NCBI RefSeq assembly: GCF_048820935.1
Contig: NZ_JBMERD010000008.1
Span: 62,001-126,000 of the forward strand
DNA from: Algicoccus sp048820935
GTDB taxonomy: Bacteria; Pseudomonadota; Gammaproteobacteria; Burkholderiales; Burkholderiaceae_B
Reading direction: 5' to 3'
Length of the DNA: 64,000 nt
The stretch's first letter is position 1; the number at the start of each line of letters is the position of its first letter. The translations under genes and the position numbers were made by a program. This document shows positions 16,081-24,147 of the stretch, piece by piece. The notes beneath the pieces were generated by a model. That model was not told the origin of the DNA and made no database searches. It saw only the letters and a list, made by a program, of their open reading frames with translations.

Positions 16081-17568
16081 GTGTATCCCATCGATTTCTT
16101 TTTCCGGGCTGCGCAAGCGTGGCCGTCGAATCCTGCCTTGCTCGAGCCTGATAATCAAACTGTGACGTATGCGCAGCTGGCTAAGCGTGTCCGTGCCTTG
16201 GCCTGCTATCTCCAAGTGTGCGACCCTCAGCCGGGCAGTCGAGTTGGTTTGTGTGGTCAGAATAGTGCGGATTATGTTGTGGCCATGCTCGCGATTATGG
16301 CCGCCGGTAAAGTCTGGGTGCCATTGAACACACGCAGTACAGCGCATGAAGTGGGTCGTATTCTAGAAACAGTTCAGACGAGCCTCGTGATCGTTGATGA
16401 AGCGGGAGCCGAACTGGTCTCACCCCGTGATCAACAAACCATCTTGTCGATGGTGGATCTGCCTGAGGCGACGCGTTCCTATCTCGATCAGGCACCGGTT
16501 CGTTATGACGCAGATCAAAATGACACGCAAGCCATCAAGTTTACAGGGGGCACAACCGGTTTACCCAAAGGGGTGATGCAGCCTTATCGAGCTTGGGTGG
16601 CTGTGATTGTGAATCAGATTGCATGTTGGCAAATTACGGCGGCTGACCGCTATGTGGCGGGAGCACCACTGAGTCACGGGTCAGGCACGTATGTCTTGCC
16701 TACTTTGGCGCAAGGTGCAGCGATTGTGTTGGTCGATGCGAATGATCCCGAAGGGCTAATCAAGGCGTTTCGCGATCAAGGTGGCACGATGACCTTTATG
16801 CCACCAACTTTAATTTATAAGCTGATGCAAACACCTGGAGCATCACGCGCCTCATTTCCAGCCTTGCGACTGATGATTTATGGTGGTGCGCCCATGCCCA
16901 GCTCCAAAATTGAAGCAGCGCAGGCGTTTTTTGGGCCAGTGCTAGCGACCACGTTTGGACAAACTGAGGCGCCACAGATTGCAACTTGTATTACCCCTGA
17001 TGCACTGATGGATCCTCAAACGCGTGACAGTGTGGGTCGATTGACCTGGTTTACTGAAATCAAAATTGTGTCACCAGACGGTGAGGTCTTGCCTGTGGGT
17101 GAAAAGGGCGAGGTGTTGATACGAGGTGACCTCGTGATGACTGGTTATTGGAAGCAGCCTGAAGTCACGGCAACCACGATTCGCGACGGTTGGCTGCATA
17201 CAGGTGATGTCGGTTATCTTGATGAGCGCGGTTACTTGTTTTTGAAAGAACGTTTGCGTGACGTCATTATTTCGGGCGGTTTTAATGTGTATCCGGTTGA
17301 TGTCGAAAACGTCTTGAGTCAGCACGAAGCGGTCCATGAGGCGGCTGTGTTTGGGTTGCCCGATGAGCAATGGGGAGAAACGGTTAATGCGGCCGTTGAG
17401 CTCAAACCTGGGGCCACGGTGGATGAGACAGAGCTGAAAGCCTTTGTGCGAGAAAAAGTCGGACCTGTTCTGACACCTAAAAAAATCTGGTTTTGTGAGT
17501 CGCTGCCACGCTCGCCAGTGGGTAAAGTTCTTAAAACCGAAATCCGACGTCAGTATCAAACGAACTAA
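16081..17568 (+). CDS. AMP-forming acyl-CoA synthetase (acyl/aryl acid CoA ligase)
   Basis: Encodes 495 residues of the adenylate-forming superfamily. It activates a carboxylic acid to acyl-AMP and then acyl-CoA. The P-loop motif KFTGGTTGLPKG is near 155-167, the A5-type motif TTFGQTEAP near 295, the GYWKQPEVT / LHTGDVGYLDERGY core near 358-385, and the hinge and catalytic lysine tail PRSPVGKVLKTEIRRQ at the end. The substrate cannot be read from the sequence. The start is GTG 16081 with a weak AAGAGA upstream. The neighbours (a binding protein before, a citryl-CoA lyase-like protein after) suggest uptake, CoA activation and C-C cleavage of one carboxylate. Confidence 0.88.
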   Translation: MYPIDFFFRAAQAWPSNPALLEPDNQTVTYAQLAKRVRALACYLQVCDPQPGSRVGLCGQNSADYVVAMLAIMAAGKVWVPLNTRSTAHEVGRILETVQTSLVIVDEAGAELVSPRDQQTILSMVDLPEATRSYLDQAPVRYDADQNDTQAIKFTGGTTGLPKGVMQPYRAWVAVIVNQIACWQITAADRYVAGAPLSHGSGTYVLPTLAQGAAIVLVDANDPEGLIKAFRDQGGTMTFMPPTLIYKLMQTPGASRASFPALRLMIYGGAPMPSSKIEAAQAFFGPVLATTFGQTEAPQIATCITPDALMDPQTRDSVGRLTWFTEIKIVSPDGEVLPVGEKGEVLIRGDLVMTGYWKQPEVTATTIRDGWLHTGDVGYLDERGYLFLKERLRDVIISGGFNVYPVDVENVLSQHEAVHEAAVFGLPDEQWGETVNAAVELKPGATVDETELKAFVREKVGPVLTPKKIWFCESLPRSPVGKVLKTEIRRQYQTN

Positions 17569-17618
17569 TTTATGACCAGACTATAAACACAACAAAATTA
17601 TCCATAAAGGAAAATACC

Positions 17619-18389
17619 ATGTCCAATACACCAAAGACCGAATTGTGTGAACACACGCTCACCAGTATGCATTACCGAGACCGTGATCTAGTTGAAGAGT
17701 TGATCGGTCACAGCAGTTTCAGCGAAGTCATGTTTGCCCAGATCATGGGTCGTCGTGCGCGCGCTGTTGATTTGAGAATTATGGATGCTGTGCTTGTGAC
17801 TCTGATGGAACATGGCCTGACACCCAGCGCCATTGCGACTCGCGTGACTTATATGAGTGCCCCAGAAAACCTTCAAGGTGCGGTGGCTTCGGGTTTGATG
17901 TGTGTGGGAAGCCAGTTTGTTGGCACGATGGAAAACTGCGCGGTGTTGTTAAGCGACATCATGGCGCATGACAATCCCGAACAAAGAATGCGCGAGATTG
18001 TGACGGATTATCGGGCACGTAAAGCCCCATTGCCAGGGTTTGGGCATCACCTGCATAAACCTGATGACCCCCGTTCGATCAAGCTCTTTGAAGTGGCGGC
18101 CGAAGAACCTGAGTTTGATCAGCGTTATGTCGATACGATTCGCGCGTTCAATCAGGTGGTTGATGAGATCTACGGTCGACACATCACGATTAATGCGACA
18201 GGCGCTGTGGCCGCATTGCTAGGCGGCATTGGGGTACCGGTTGAGTTGATGCGTGGTTTTGCAGTGATTTCAAGGGCAGCCGGTTTGGTGGCCCATATTG
18301 CAGAAGAGCAACGCAGTCCATCAGGGCGCTTCATCTGGGAAACGATTGATGCTGCCATTCCGTTTGTGCATAAATCAACCGATCTGTAA
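17619..18389 (+). CDS. Citryl-CoA lyase / short citrate synthase-like protein
   Basis: Encodes 256 residues, much shorter than citrate synthase, and matches the C-terminal fold shared by citrate synthases, citryl-CoA lyases and ATP-citrate lyase. His65 (LMEHGLTPS) and the GFGHHLHKPDDPR block at 140-152 correspond to the two active-site histidines. The third segment reads INATGAVAALL at 191-201, with Thr194 where lyases and synthases usually have the catalytic Asp. This points to a variant lyase acting on a CoA ester that the upstream ligase makes. The family naming is safe; the true substrate is unknown. AAGGAA precedes the ATG. A 10-bp stem follows. Confidence 0.8.
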   Translation: MSNTPKTELCEHTLTSMHYRDRDLVEELIGHSSFSEVMFAQIMGRRARAVDLRIMDAVLVTLMEHGLTPSAIATRVTYMSAPENLQGAVASGLMCVGSQFVGTMENCAVLLSDIMAHDNPEQRMREIVTDYRARKAPLPGFGHHLHKPDDPRSIKLFEVAAEEPEFDQRYVDTIRAFNQVVDEIYGRHITINATGAVAALLGGIGVPVELMRGFAVISRAAGLVAHIAEEQRSPSGRFIWETIDAAIPFVHKSTDL

Positions 18390-18399
18390 GTACTCGTGA

Positions 18400-18429
18400 C
18401 CGATGACTGTACGATGCGTCAGTCATCGG
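18400..18429 (+). terminator. Hairpin after the citryl-CoA lyase-like gene
   Basis: CCGATGACTG (18400-18409) pairs exactly with CAGTCATCGG (18420-18429) over a 10-base loop. The following GACCTAATCTTT is not a strong U tract. It is probably the 3' end of the ligase/lyase transcript. Apart from this and the transposon scar, 18390-18793 holds no gene. Confidence 0.5.
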
Positions 18430-18532
18430 GACCTAATCTTTAATGGGCTGATAGTTCATGTCGCCTCAGAGTGTATTCCCAAAACCCACCAAACACGTAC
18501 GGATTGTTCATTAACATACAGGACGAGGATTT

Positions 18533-18667
18533 CTACGGCGTTCCAGCGACCTTCGTCTGACTTGCTTCGGTGGGTTCTTGGCCCACCGCCCTTAGAACGT
18601 TGATCGCGTCAACCACATCGGCGTTTTCTTCAAAGCCACAGTCCACGCATTTGAACAGCGGGTGCGC
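18533..18667 (-). pseudogene. TnpB (IS200/IS605 OrfB) C-terminal remnant
   Basis: Read on the minus strand, 44 codons from 18667 to a TAG at 18533-18535 give AHPLFKCVDCGFEENADVV, then DAINVLRAVGQEPTEASQTK. This is the second half of the TnpB zinc ribbon (CxxC) and the Asn-Ala-Asp block with the conserved DAxNVL that ends RuvC-like TnpB proteins. Everything upstream of the zinc ribbon is missing, and a stop codon in this frame lies directly before it. It is a dead fragment left after deletion. No TnpA or matching end structure was seen. Confidence 0.75.
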
Positions 18668-18719
18668 TTAGAAAGACCAGACCCAGTACAGCGAGGAAAG
18701 CCGATTTTTTAAAAACCAT
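18630..18719 (-). pseudogene. Orphan signal-peptide fragment joined to the TnpB scar
   Basis: From ATG 18719 on the minus strand, with GGGGAGA a few bases upstream, the frame reads MVFKKSAFLAVLGLVFLSAP and then AVQMRGLWL before TGA. The first 22 residues are a textbook signal peptide: two Lys, a hydrophobic core and small residues. After about residue 18 the DNA is the TnpB fragment in another frame. An exported protein gene, once just downstream of the alcohol dehydrogenase, has therefore lost all but its start. Confidence 0.6.
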
Positions 18720-18793
18720 GGGAAATGTCTCCCCGGATACTAAAGACTGCTAGTTTTTACTGTTTTTAAAGTATTGGCTGGCTTTATCAAAAG

Positions 18794-19855
18794 TTAAGAT
18801 TTATTGGGTTCAAGGATGGCGCGCCCGACGATCTCACCACGAGCCAGGTCGTTGAGAATTTCTTCGGCTTCATCCAATTTGTGACGACTGGTCGGCAAGG
18901 GTGACAGCACACCTTTGGCAGCAAGCGACATCAGTTCGCGGAACTCATTGAGCGAGCCGGTATAAGAACCCATGATGGTGGTGGAACGGAATGGCAACAT
19001 GGGCAGTGGCCATGGCGCACGACCTCCAAAGAGACCGACGATCACCAGTTGGCCCGCGCGCGTCAGCACATCAAAACCCAGTTTGGCAGTTTGTTCAGAA
19101 CCCACAAAGTCAATCGCAGCCAGTGGTGCACCGCCTGCTGCAGCATGAATCTGCGCAATCACGTCGGGGGCGGAACCGTCAATGGCGTGACCTGCGCCGT
19201 GGGTCAATGCAGCTTCTCGTTTTTTAGGATCGATATCCACAGCAATCGGTGCCATCCCACCTAGGCTTTTCGCCAGCTGCACGGCATTTAGCCCCACACC
19301 ACCGACCCCAATAATCACCACAGGTGCTTTGGATAAAGAAGCTTCGACTTTCTTCAAAGCGCTAAAAGCGGTGAGTCCTGAGCAGGCCAGGGGTGCTGCG
19401 TGTGCAGGATCCATGTCGCCAATGTCAAACAGGTAACGAGGGTGCGGCACGCGCATCTGCGTCGCATAGGCACCGTCCACATGGATGCCCATGGCGCGTG
19501 GTGTTGGACAGTAGTGCTCATCGCCCACAATGCAACGTTCGCAAGTGCCACAACCGGCCCAGGGGTACACAACATACGTGCGGCTCGTGTCTAAATCACC
19601 TGCGAGTGGACCTTTGGCAGCAATGACACCCACTGGCTCATGCCCCATGACTCTGGGCAGATGTAAGCCACGCTCACCGTGATGCATTTTTTTACCATCA
19701 CCCAGGTCGTAGAAACCATCACGGATATGCAAATCTGAGTGACAGACACCGGCTGCGGTGATTTTCATGATGACTTCGGTGCCCTCTGGCACGAGGTCTT
19801 CGCGTTCTTGGGCAACGAGTGGTTTCCCAAAACTAACAACACATTGGCAACGCAT
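18794..19855 (-). CDS. Zinc-dependent alcohol dehydrogenase
   Basis: Encodes 353 residues of the medium-chain dehydrogenase family. Catalytic zinc ligands are Cys38 (GVCHSDLH) and His71-Glu72 (GHEP), with a Cys near 162 (LACSGLTAF). The structural zinc site is Cys102, 105, 108 and 116 (GCGTCERCIVGDEHYC). The Rossmann motif GVGGVGLNAVQLAKSLGG follows, then an Asp (AVDIDPKK), which favours NAD over NADP. Substrates are likely primary alcohols or aldehydes. TAGGAGAAG precedes the ATG at 19855. Its former downstream neighbour, an exported protein, is now only a stub. Confidence 0.9.
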   Translation of the reverse strand: MRCQCVVSFGKPLVAQEREDLVPEGTEVIMKITAAGVCHSDLHIRDGFYDLGDGKKMHHGERGLHLPRVMGHEPVGVIAAKGPLAGDLDTSRTYVVYPWAGCGTCERCIVGDEHYCPTPRAMGIHVDGAYATQMRVPHPRYLFDIGDMDPAHAAPLACSGLTAFSALKKVEASLSKAPVVIIGVGGVGLNAVQLAKSLGGMAPIAVDIDPKKREAALTHGAGHAIDGSAPDVIAQIHAAAGGAPLAAIDFVGSEQTAKLGFDVLTRAGQLVIVGLFGGRAPWPLPMLPFRSTTIMGSYTGSLNEFRELMSLAAKGVLSPLPTSRHKLDEAEEILNDLARGEIVGRAILEPNKS

Positions 19856-20146
19856 TTTGTCTTCTCCTAGTCGTGCTCACTTCTGAATTGTTTTGAATAA
19901 ATTCTCTTTAGCGTACCACTTTCTTCTTCAGACTACCTGAGTATCGAGGTCGGGATAACGCTAGTTTTTTTTAATTTGTCTTCTTTGGTAATCAGATCAA
20001 AATAAGGATTTAATTTCTTTTAAGTCAAGGCAGTATGTGTTTTATTAGCAATTGCGAGAATTATGCAGGTTGACGAATTAACTAACCCGCTTAGGTAGCT
20101 TATATAGCGCTGAGAAAATGTGGCAAAAGGGCACGATGGATGGGGT
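19856..20146. other. AT-rich gap upstream of alcohol dehydrogenase
   Basis: About 290 bases with no plausible gene on either strand. It contains T-rich and A-rich runs (a run of T around 19970) and must hold the alcohol dehydrogenase promoter, but no convincing -35/-10 pair or sigma-54 site was recognised. Confidence 0.5.
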
Positions 20147-20182
20147 CTGAGACGAGTTCCGCCGTGGGCGGTCTCGTCTCAG
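20147..20182. terminator. Long hairpin after gshA
   Basis: CTGAGACGAG (20147-20156) pairs exactly with CTCGTCTCAG (20173-20182). Inside it CCGCC and GGCGG-like bases can extend the stem. It lies 30 bases beyond the gshA stop on the gshA strand. There is no U tract, so it may be a message-stabilising or Rho-linked 3' end. Confidence 0.5.
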
Positions 20183-20212
20183 ATAGTGTGGAGGTTGTGG
20201 ATCGTGTGGGCG

Positions 20213-21781
20213 TCAGGATGGACGTGTAAGTGACGTGTTGAATTGCTGCATATATTCGTCAAATGTCACGGATGTATCGGCTTCGAGTTCGGCTTGAGCT
20301 TTGATCGAGGCATCTCGCAGTGCATGAGCTTCGTCGAGTTCCGAGTCGCTCAGTCCTGCTTTTGAAAACTTTTCAGTATGTGCGCGTGAGAGGCCTAGGA
20401 CAAAGTCCTGAAACGATCCGCCTGCGGCTTCAATACCAGCCAGTACGCGAGCAGAGGGGGTGAGTGTTGTGTCGTCGACTTTAAGGCGCTCATTTTGGAT
20501 CGCGCTGACATAATCCATGTCGCCAGTTTGTTGTGCCAGCACTTCTGCACAGGCTTGAATATCGTCAAAGATTTCGTGTGCCCACGCTTGAAGTGCAATG
20601 GGTTGTTCAGCTCGTTTGAGCATCAACCCTGGTTTACGACCTTCTTTGACGGTGGTTTGGAAGTTTTGATGGCTTTCACGACAATAGCCGCCATCCCCAA
20701 AATAGGGACTGTCAGACAAGGCACAGTGGAGCAAGAAAGCATCGAGGAATCTGGCTGTCTGTGCGCTGATACCCGCAGGCTCAAAAGGATCGATGTCCAA
20801 ACACCGCACTTCAACATATTGCACACCATCTTCCATTAAGGCGTTGATGGGGCGTTGTTTTGCACGCGCTGTGCGTTTAGGTCGAATGCTGGAATAGTAT
20901 TCGTTTTCAATCTGCAAAAGGTTGCAGTTGATTTGAATCCACTCGCCATCGCGTTGATCACCGATCGCTTCATACGCAGGCCATGGTGTGGTGACTGCTT
21001 CATATAAACGCAATAGGAACGTGTGAAGATCGTTGTAACAGGGAGTCAGTGTGGATTGTGCCTCACTGGTGTAGCCCAGATCACTCATGCGCAGACTGGT
21101 TGCCCATGGCATATACAGCGTATCTTCCCCTATGCGTCCAAGTTCTGCGGGCGGATTGGGTAAAAAACTGCGGTTTAGTGCGGGTGAAGCACCGAACAAA
21201 TACATTAACAACCAGCTGTGGCGCATGAAGTTGCGAATTAGCGCGACATAACCTGCAGATTGTCGTTCTTGGGCGTTTTGCTCGTCGCTGGGAAATAAAG
21301 CCCAGAACTCATCTGGCAACGAAAAGTTGTAATGAATGCCGGCAATGCACTGCATCGGTTTGCCGTAACGGTGGGCTAGGCCTCGACGATAGACGTGTTT
21401 GAGCTGACCGGTGTTGGATGTGCCATACCAAGCAATTGGAATGTCATCGGCGGGTGGCAGCACGGGTGGCATGGAATGCCCCCAAATCAATTCATTGTCT
21501 AGGCCATTTACGGTCAGACGATGAACCCAGTCGGCCGCCTGAATGAGATCATCGACGCTACTGTGTGTGGCGGTAATGAGTTCTAGCAGCGCTTCTGCAT
21601 AGTCTGTTGTGACATAAGGGTGTGTGAGCGCCTTGCCGAGTTGTGCCGGATGAGGCGTTAACGCGTAGCGACCACCTAGGTCGGTACGTAAGCCTTCTTT
21701 TTCCAGACCGCGTAGGCAATTGGCCAGCAGTTCTGGTTGCTGCGCAAGCACAGTCAATCGTTGTTTGAGCGAGGTAGACAA
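20213..21781 (-). CDS. gshA: Glutamate--cysteine ligase
   Basis: Encodes 522 residues, matching the proteobacterial class I enzyme that joins Glu and Cys in the first step of glutathione synthesis. Family blocks in order: LEKEGLRTDLGGRYALTPHP near 25, LTHPYVTTDYAEALLELIT near 52-70, WGHSMPP, YGTSNTGQLKHVYRRGL near 138 and GIHYNFSLPDEFW near 167. Later EVRCLDIDPFEPAGI carries the metal- and substrate-binding residues. No gshB is nearby. It starts at ATG 21781. Confidence 0.95.
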   Translation of the reverse strand: MSTSLKQRLTVLAQQPELLANCLRGLEKEGLRTDLGGRYALTPHPAQLGKALTHPYVTTDYAEALLELITATHSSVDDLIQAADWVHRLTVNGLDNELIWGHSMPPVLPPADDIPIAWYGTSNTGQLKHVYRRGLAHRYGKPMQCIAGIHYNFSLPDEFWALFPSDEQNAQERQSAGYVALIRNFMRHSWLLMYLFGASPALNRSFLPNPPAELGRIGEDTLYMPWATSLRMSDLGYTSEAQSTLTPCYNDLHTFLLRLYEAVTTPWPAYEAIGDQRDGEWIQINCNLLQIENEYYSSIRPKRTARAKQRPINALMEDGVQYVEVRCLDIDPFEPAGISAQTARFLDAFLLHCALSDSPYFGDGGYCRESHQNFQTTVKEGRKPGLMLKRAEQPIALQAWAHEIFDDIQACAEVLAQQTGDMDYVSAIQNERLKVDDTTLTPSARVLAGIEAAGGSFQDFVLGLSRAHTEKFSKAGLSDSELDEAHALRDASIKAQAELEADTSVTFDEYMQQFNTSLTRPS

Positions 21782-22049
21782 GCGGCTATCCTGTTTGGTT
21801 CATAGAGTTTGCGCAAGCTCGGCTGCAATCCGCAGACTATGGAAATGCTTGCAAGCAAAGGATCAAAAGTCCAATTTTGAGTCGATTGTACGTGACGCAA
21901 CCAGTTGGTGGGGGCAGCTATTTCCGAGTTCAGGGTTTTATGGTTGGGTGTGCATGTGATTTTTAGTTCGAACACAGGTTTGAATGAGCCCGCACCATTT
22001 GCTGAGGTGCAGCGATGATGCGGGTGTTAGGCCTCAGTGAACGCGGTTG

Positions 22050-22280
22050 TTATTCGGTTTCACGGGCCAAAATGGATGGTGTCAATAAGCCCAAACGCCA
22101 GGCCTGCGCAATACAAGCTTGCCGACCATAGACGTTGAGCTTTCGACATGCATTCCTTAGATGAAAGTTAACCGTGCTTTCGCTGATGCCTAGAATACAG
22201 CCAGTTTCCCAGCTGGTTTTGCCGCAGGACACCCAAGCCAAACATTGCAATTCTCGTCTGGATAGTGGTGTTGAATTCAT
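22050..22280 (-). CDS. Solo LuxR-type HTH protein
   Basis: Encodes 76 residues consisting almost only of a LuxR/GerE DNA-binding domain: LSRRELQCLAWVSCGKTSWE, then LGISESTVNFHLRNACRKLN. No autoinducer-binding or receiver domain is attached, and an in-frame stop (TAA) lies about 30 bases upstream of the ATG. It is either a genuine single-domain regulator or the C-terminal relic of a LuxR protein. The helix-turn-helix key residues are intact. A small ORF with a strong ribosome site (22365-22523) lies upstream on the same strand. Confidence 0.7.
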   Translation of the reverse strand: MNSTPLSRRELQCLAWVSCGKTSWETGCILGISESTVNFHLRNACRKLNVYGRQACIAQAWRLGLLTPSILARETE

Positions 22281-22364
22281 TAAATTGTGCGAGAAACCCC
22301 ATTTTTAAATCCGGGGAGGGATAGCATGTGACCGTTAGGCCACCCTGATTCTCGCTTCCTCCTG

Positions 22365-22523
22365 TTACTGTGATGCTATCTGCGTATATCGATGATCAAG
22401 GCTCCGTAACCGTGTTTTGTGGTTTGGATCACCGCGATCGTGATTCATGCACAAATTCTGTATTTGTTGCGGCCCACAAGGCGTTCGTCGTTTGTCTGGC
22501 TTGTCTAAAGCGTCTATGGTCAT
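22365..22523 (-). CDS. Small hypothetical protein with strong ribosome site
   Basis: A 52-codon frame from ATG 22523 with AGGAG exactly 7 bases upstream (complement of 22531-22535). The protein begins MTIDALDKPDKRRTPCGPQQ and is polar and basic, with no membrane helix or recognisable domain. It lies 84 bases upstream of the solo LuxR gene on the same strand, so the two may be cotranscribed. The ribosome site is the main evidence; the frame may still be spurious. Confidence 0.35.
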   Translation of the reverse strand: MTIDALDKPDKRRTPCGPQQIQNLCMNHDRGDPNHKTRLRSLDHRYTQIASQ

Positions 22524-22762
22524 GGTGATACTCCTGAAATGCTGACCTTGAAAGGTCTGATGGCACGAAGCCGATGTATTTGAACTGCTTGAGATGTTTG
22601 CAAGCTGACTCTGAATGGTTAATGGCAGGGGCTGCATCTTCCAAAGTCAAAGAGGTAGAGACTGTCCAGTTGCGGCGCGCTTGGATCAATCACTTGTGGT
22701 GATTGCCCGTTGACTGTTTTGTGTGCGTTAGTTCAAAACACTGGCTGCGTTATTTTTAGTTT

Positions 22763-22785
22763 GACACAAACTGACAGCTTGTGTC
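22763..22785. promoter_or_regulatory. Inverted repeat in metX upstream region
   Basis: GACACAA (22763-22769) and TTGTGTC (22779-22785) are exact inverted repeats around 9 bases, overlapping a TTGACA at 22761-22766 that could be the -35 of the metX promoter. This arrangement suits a repressor site. The stretch 22524-22860 otherwise holds no gene. Confidence 0.35.
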
Positions 22786-22859
22786 GTATGGGCATGACGG
22801 GAATGTCCATGCGTGTTTTTGTGGTGGACCGTTACAAAGTGGTAGAATTTTGTCCAAGA

Positions 22860-22916
22860 ATTGGCGCCGATTTGCCTGATCCGCTTGCGGGCGCCCCACA
22901 AATCCCGCTAAAGAGG
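22860..22916 (+). promoter_or_regulatory. SAM-II (SAM-alpha) riboswitch upstream of metX
   Basis: All elements of the SAM-II H-type pseudoknot are visible. P1 is GGCGCC (22863-22868) with GGCGCC (22890-22895). P2 is GATTTG in the loop (22869-22874) pairing with CAAATC after P1 (22899-22904). The loop holds CCGCTTGCGG, and the conserved GCTAAAG is at 22907-22913. It runs straight into the metX ribosome site AGAGG (22912-22916), 7 bases before the ATG. SAM binding is expected to hide the ribosome site and stop translation of metX when methionine/SAM is plentiful. It closely resembles the alphaproteobacterial metA element. Confidence 0.85.
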
Positions 22917-22923
22917 TCTTTGA

Positions 22924-24147
22924 ATGACTACTTTTACGACTGCAAACTTATTTCTATCGACAGACGCTGAGCCTGCGCGTGAAGCGCCGCAATCAGTCGG
23001 TGAGGTGACTACCCAGTATTTTGAATTCGAACAACCGCTCCCTTTGGATAGTGGTAAATCGATTTCGAACTACACATTGGCTGTCCAAACTTACGGCACA
23101 TTGAATGAAGATCGCTCCAATGCGGTTTTGATCTGCCACGCGTTGAACGCCTCTCACCATGTTGCCGGCTATGAGGCCGATGATCCCGACCAGCTTGGTT
23201 GGTGGGACAACATGGTTGGTCCCGGTAAGCCGGTTGATACCAATGTGTTTTTTGTGATTGGTGTCAATAACCTTGGCTCCTGTTTTGGTTCGACGGGTCC
23301 GGCCAGTTTGCGACCGGAAACCGGTAAGCCTTGGGGATCCGAGTTTCCGGTGTTGAGCGTAGAAGATTGGGTGCGTGCGCAAGCCCGATTGGCCGATCAG
23401 CTAGGTATTGAGCGATTTGCCGCTGTGATGGGGGGCTCTTTGGGAGGCATGCAGGCGCTCAGTTGGTCGATTACCTGTCCGTCCCGAGTGGCTCACTGCG
23501 TGGTTGTCGCGAGTACGCCTAAATTGTCTGCTCAGAATATTGGCTTTAATGAGGTGGCGCGTCGGGCGATTCTGACCGATCCGGATTTTCATGAAGGTAA
23601 CTATTACGAGCATGGCGTGGTGCCATCGCGTGGTTTAACGGTTGCCCGTATGCTCGGTCACATCACGTACTTGTCTGATGACGATATGGCGCGTAAGTTC
23701 GGACGTGCTCGTCGCCAAGCTGATGCGCAACAAGCTTATCGTTATGATTATGGCGTTGAGTTTGAAGTGGAATCTTATCTGCGCTATCAGGGTGAAAAGT
23801 TTTCAAAATATTTCGATGCCAATACCTATTTGTTGATCACGCGAACGCTAGATTATTTTGATCCGGCGCGTGAAACACAAGGGGATCTTACTCGCGCACT
23901 GGCCGGTGTTGAAGCTGATTTTTTATTGGTTTCTTTCACCACAGACTGGCGATTTGCGCCTTCTCGGTCGCGTGAGATAGTCAAAGCGTTATTGGATAAC
24001 GAGCGTCGGGTGACGTATGCAGAAATTGACGCACCTCATGGGCATGACGCATTTTTATTGGATGATTCCCGCTACCACGGTGTGGTTCGAGGTTATTTTG
24101 AGCGAATCGCTAAAACACTGAGTCTGAGCAAAGGAGGTCAGTCATGA
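22924..24147 (+). CDS. metX: Homoserine O-acyltransferase MetX
   Basis: Encodes 407 residues of the alpha/beta-hydrolase acyltransferases that activate homoserine for methionine synthesis. The nucleophile elbow MGGSLGGMQ holds Ser172. The Asp of the triad is in FTTDWRFAPSRS and the His in DAPHGHDAFLL. Block LICHALNASHHVAG and NNLGSCFGSTGP are typical. In betaproteobacteria many MetX proteins use succinyl-CoA, so acetyl- versus succinyl-transfer cannot be settled here. Translation is governed by the SAM-II riboswitch directly upstream. It overlaps metW by 4 bases (ATGA), so the two are translationally coupled. Confidence 0.95.
   Translation: MTTFTTANLFLSTDAEPAREAPQSVGEVTTQYFEFEQPLPLDSGKSISNYTLAVQTYGTLNEDRSNAVLICHALNASHHVAGYEADDPDQLGWWDNMVGPGKPVDTNVFFVIGVNNLGSCFGSTGPASLRPETGKPWGSEFPVLSVEDWVRAQARLADQLGIERFAAVMGGSLGGMQALSWSITCPSRVAHCVVVASTPKLSAQNIGFNEVARRAILTDPDFHEGNYYEHGVVPSRGLTVARMLGHITYLSDDDMARKFGRARRQADAQQAYRYDYGVEFEVESYLRYQGEKFSKYFDANTYLLITRTLDYFDPARETQGDLTRALAGVEADFLLVSFTTDWRFAPSRSREIVKALLDNERRVTYAEIDAPHGHDAFLLDDSRYHGVVRGYFERIAKTLSLSKGGQS

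Noticed and set aside
17071..17559. 162-residue open frame on the minus strand
   Set aside because: Antisense shadow of the acyl-CoA ligase, whose motifs are intact to the end.
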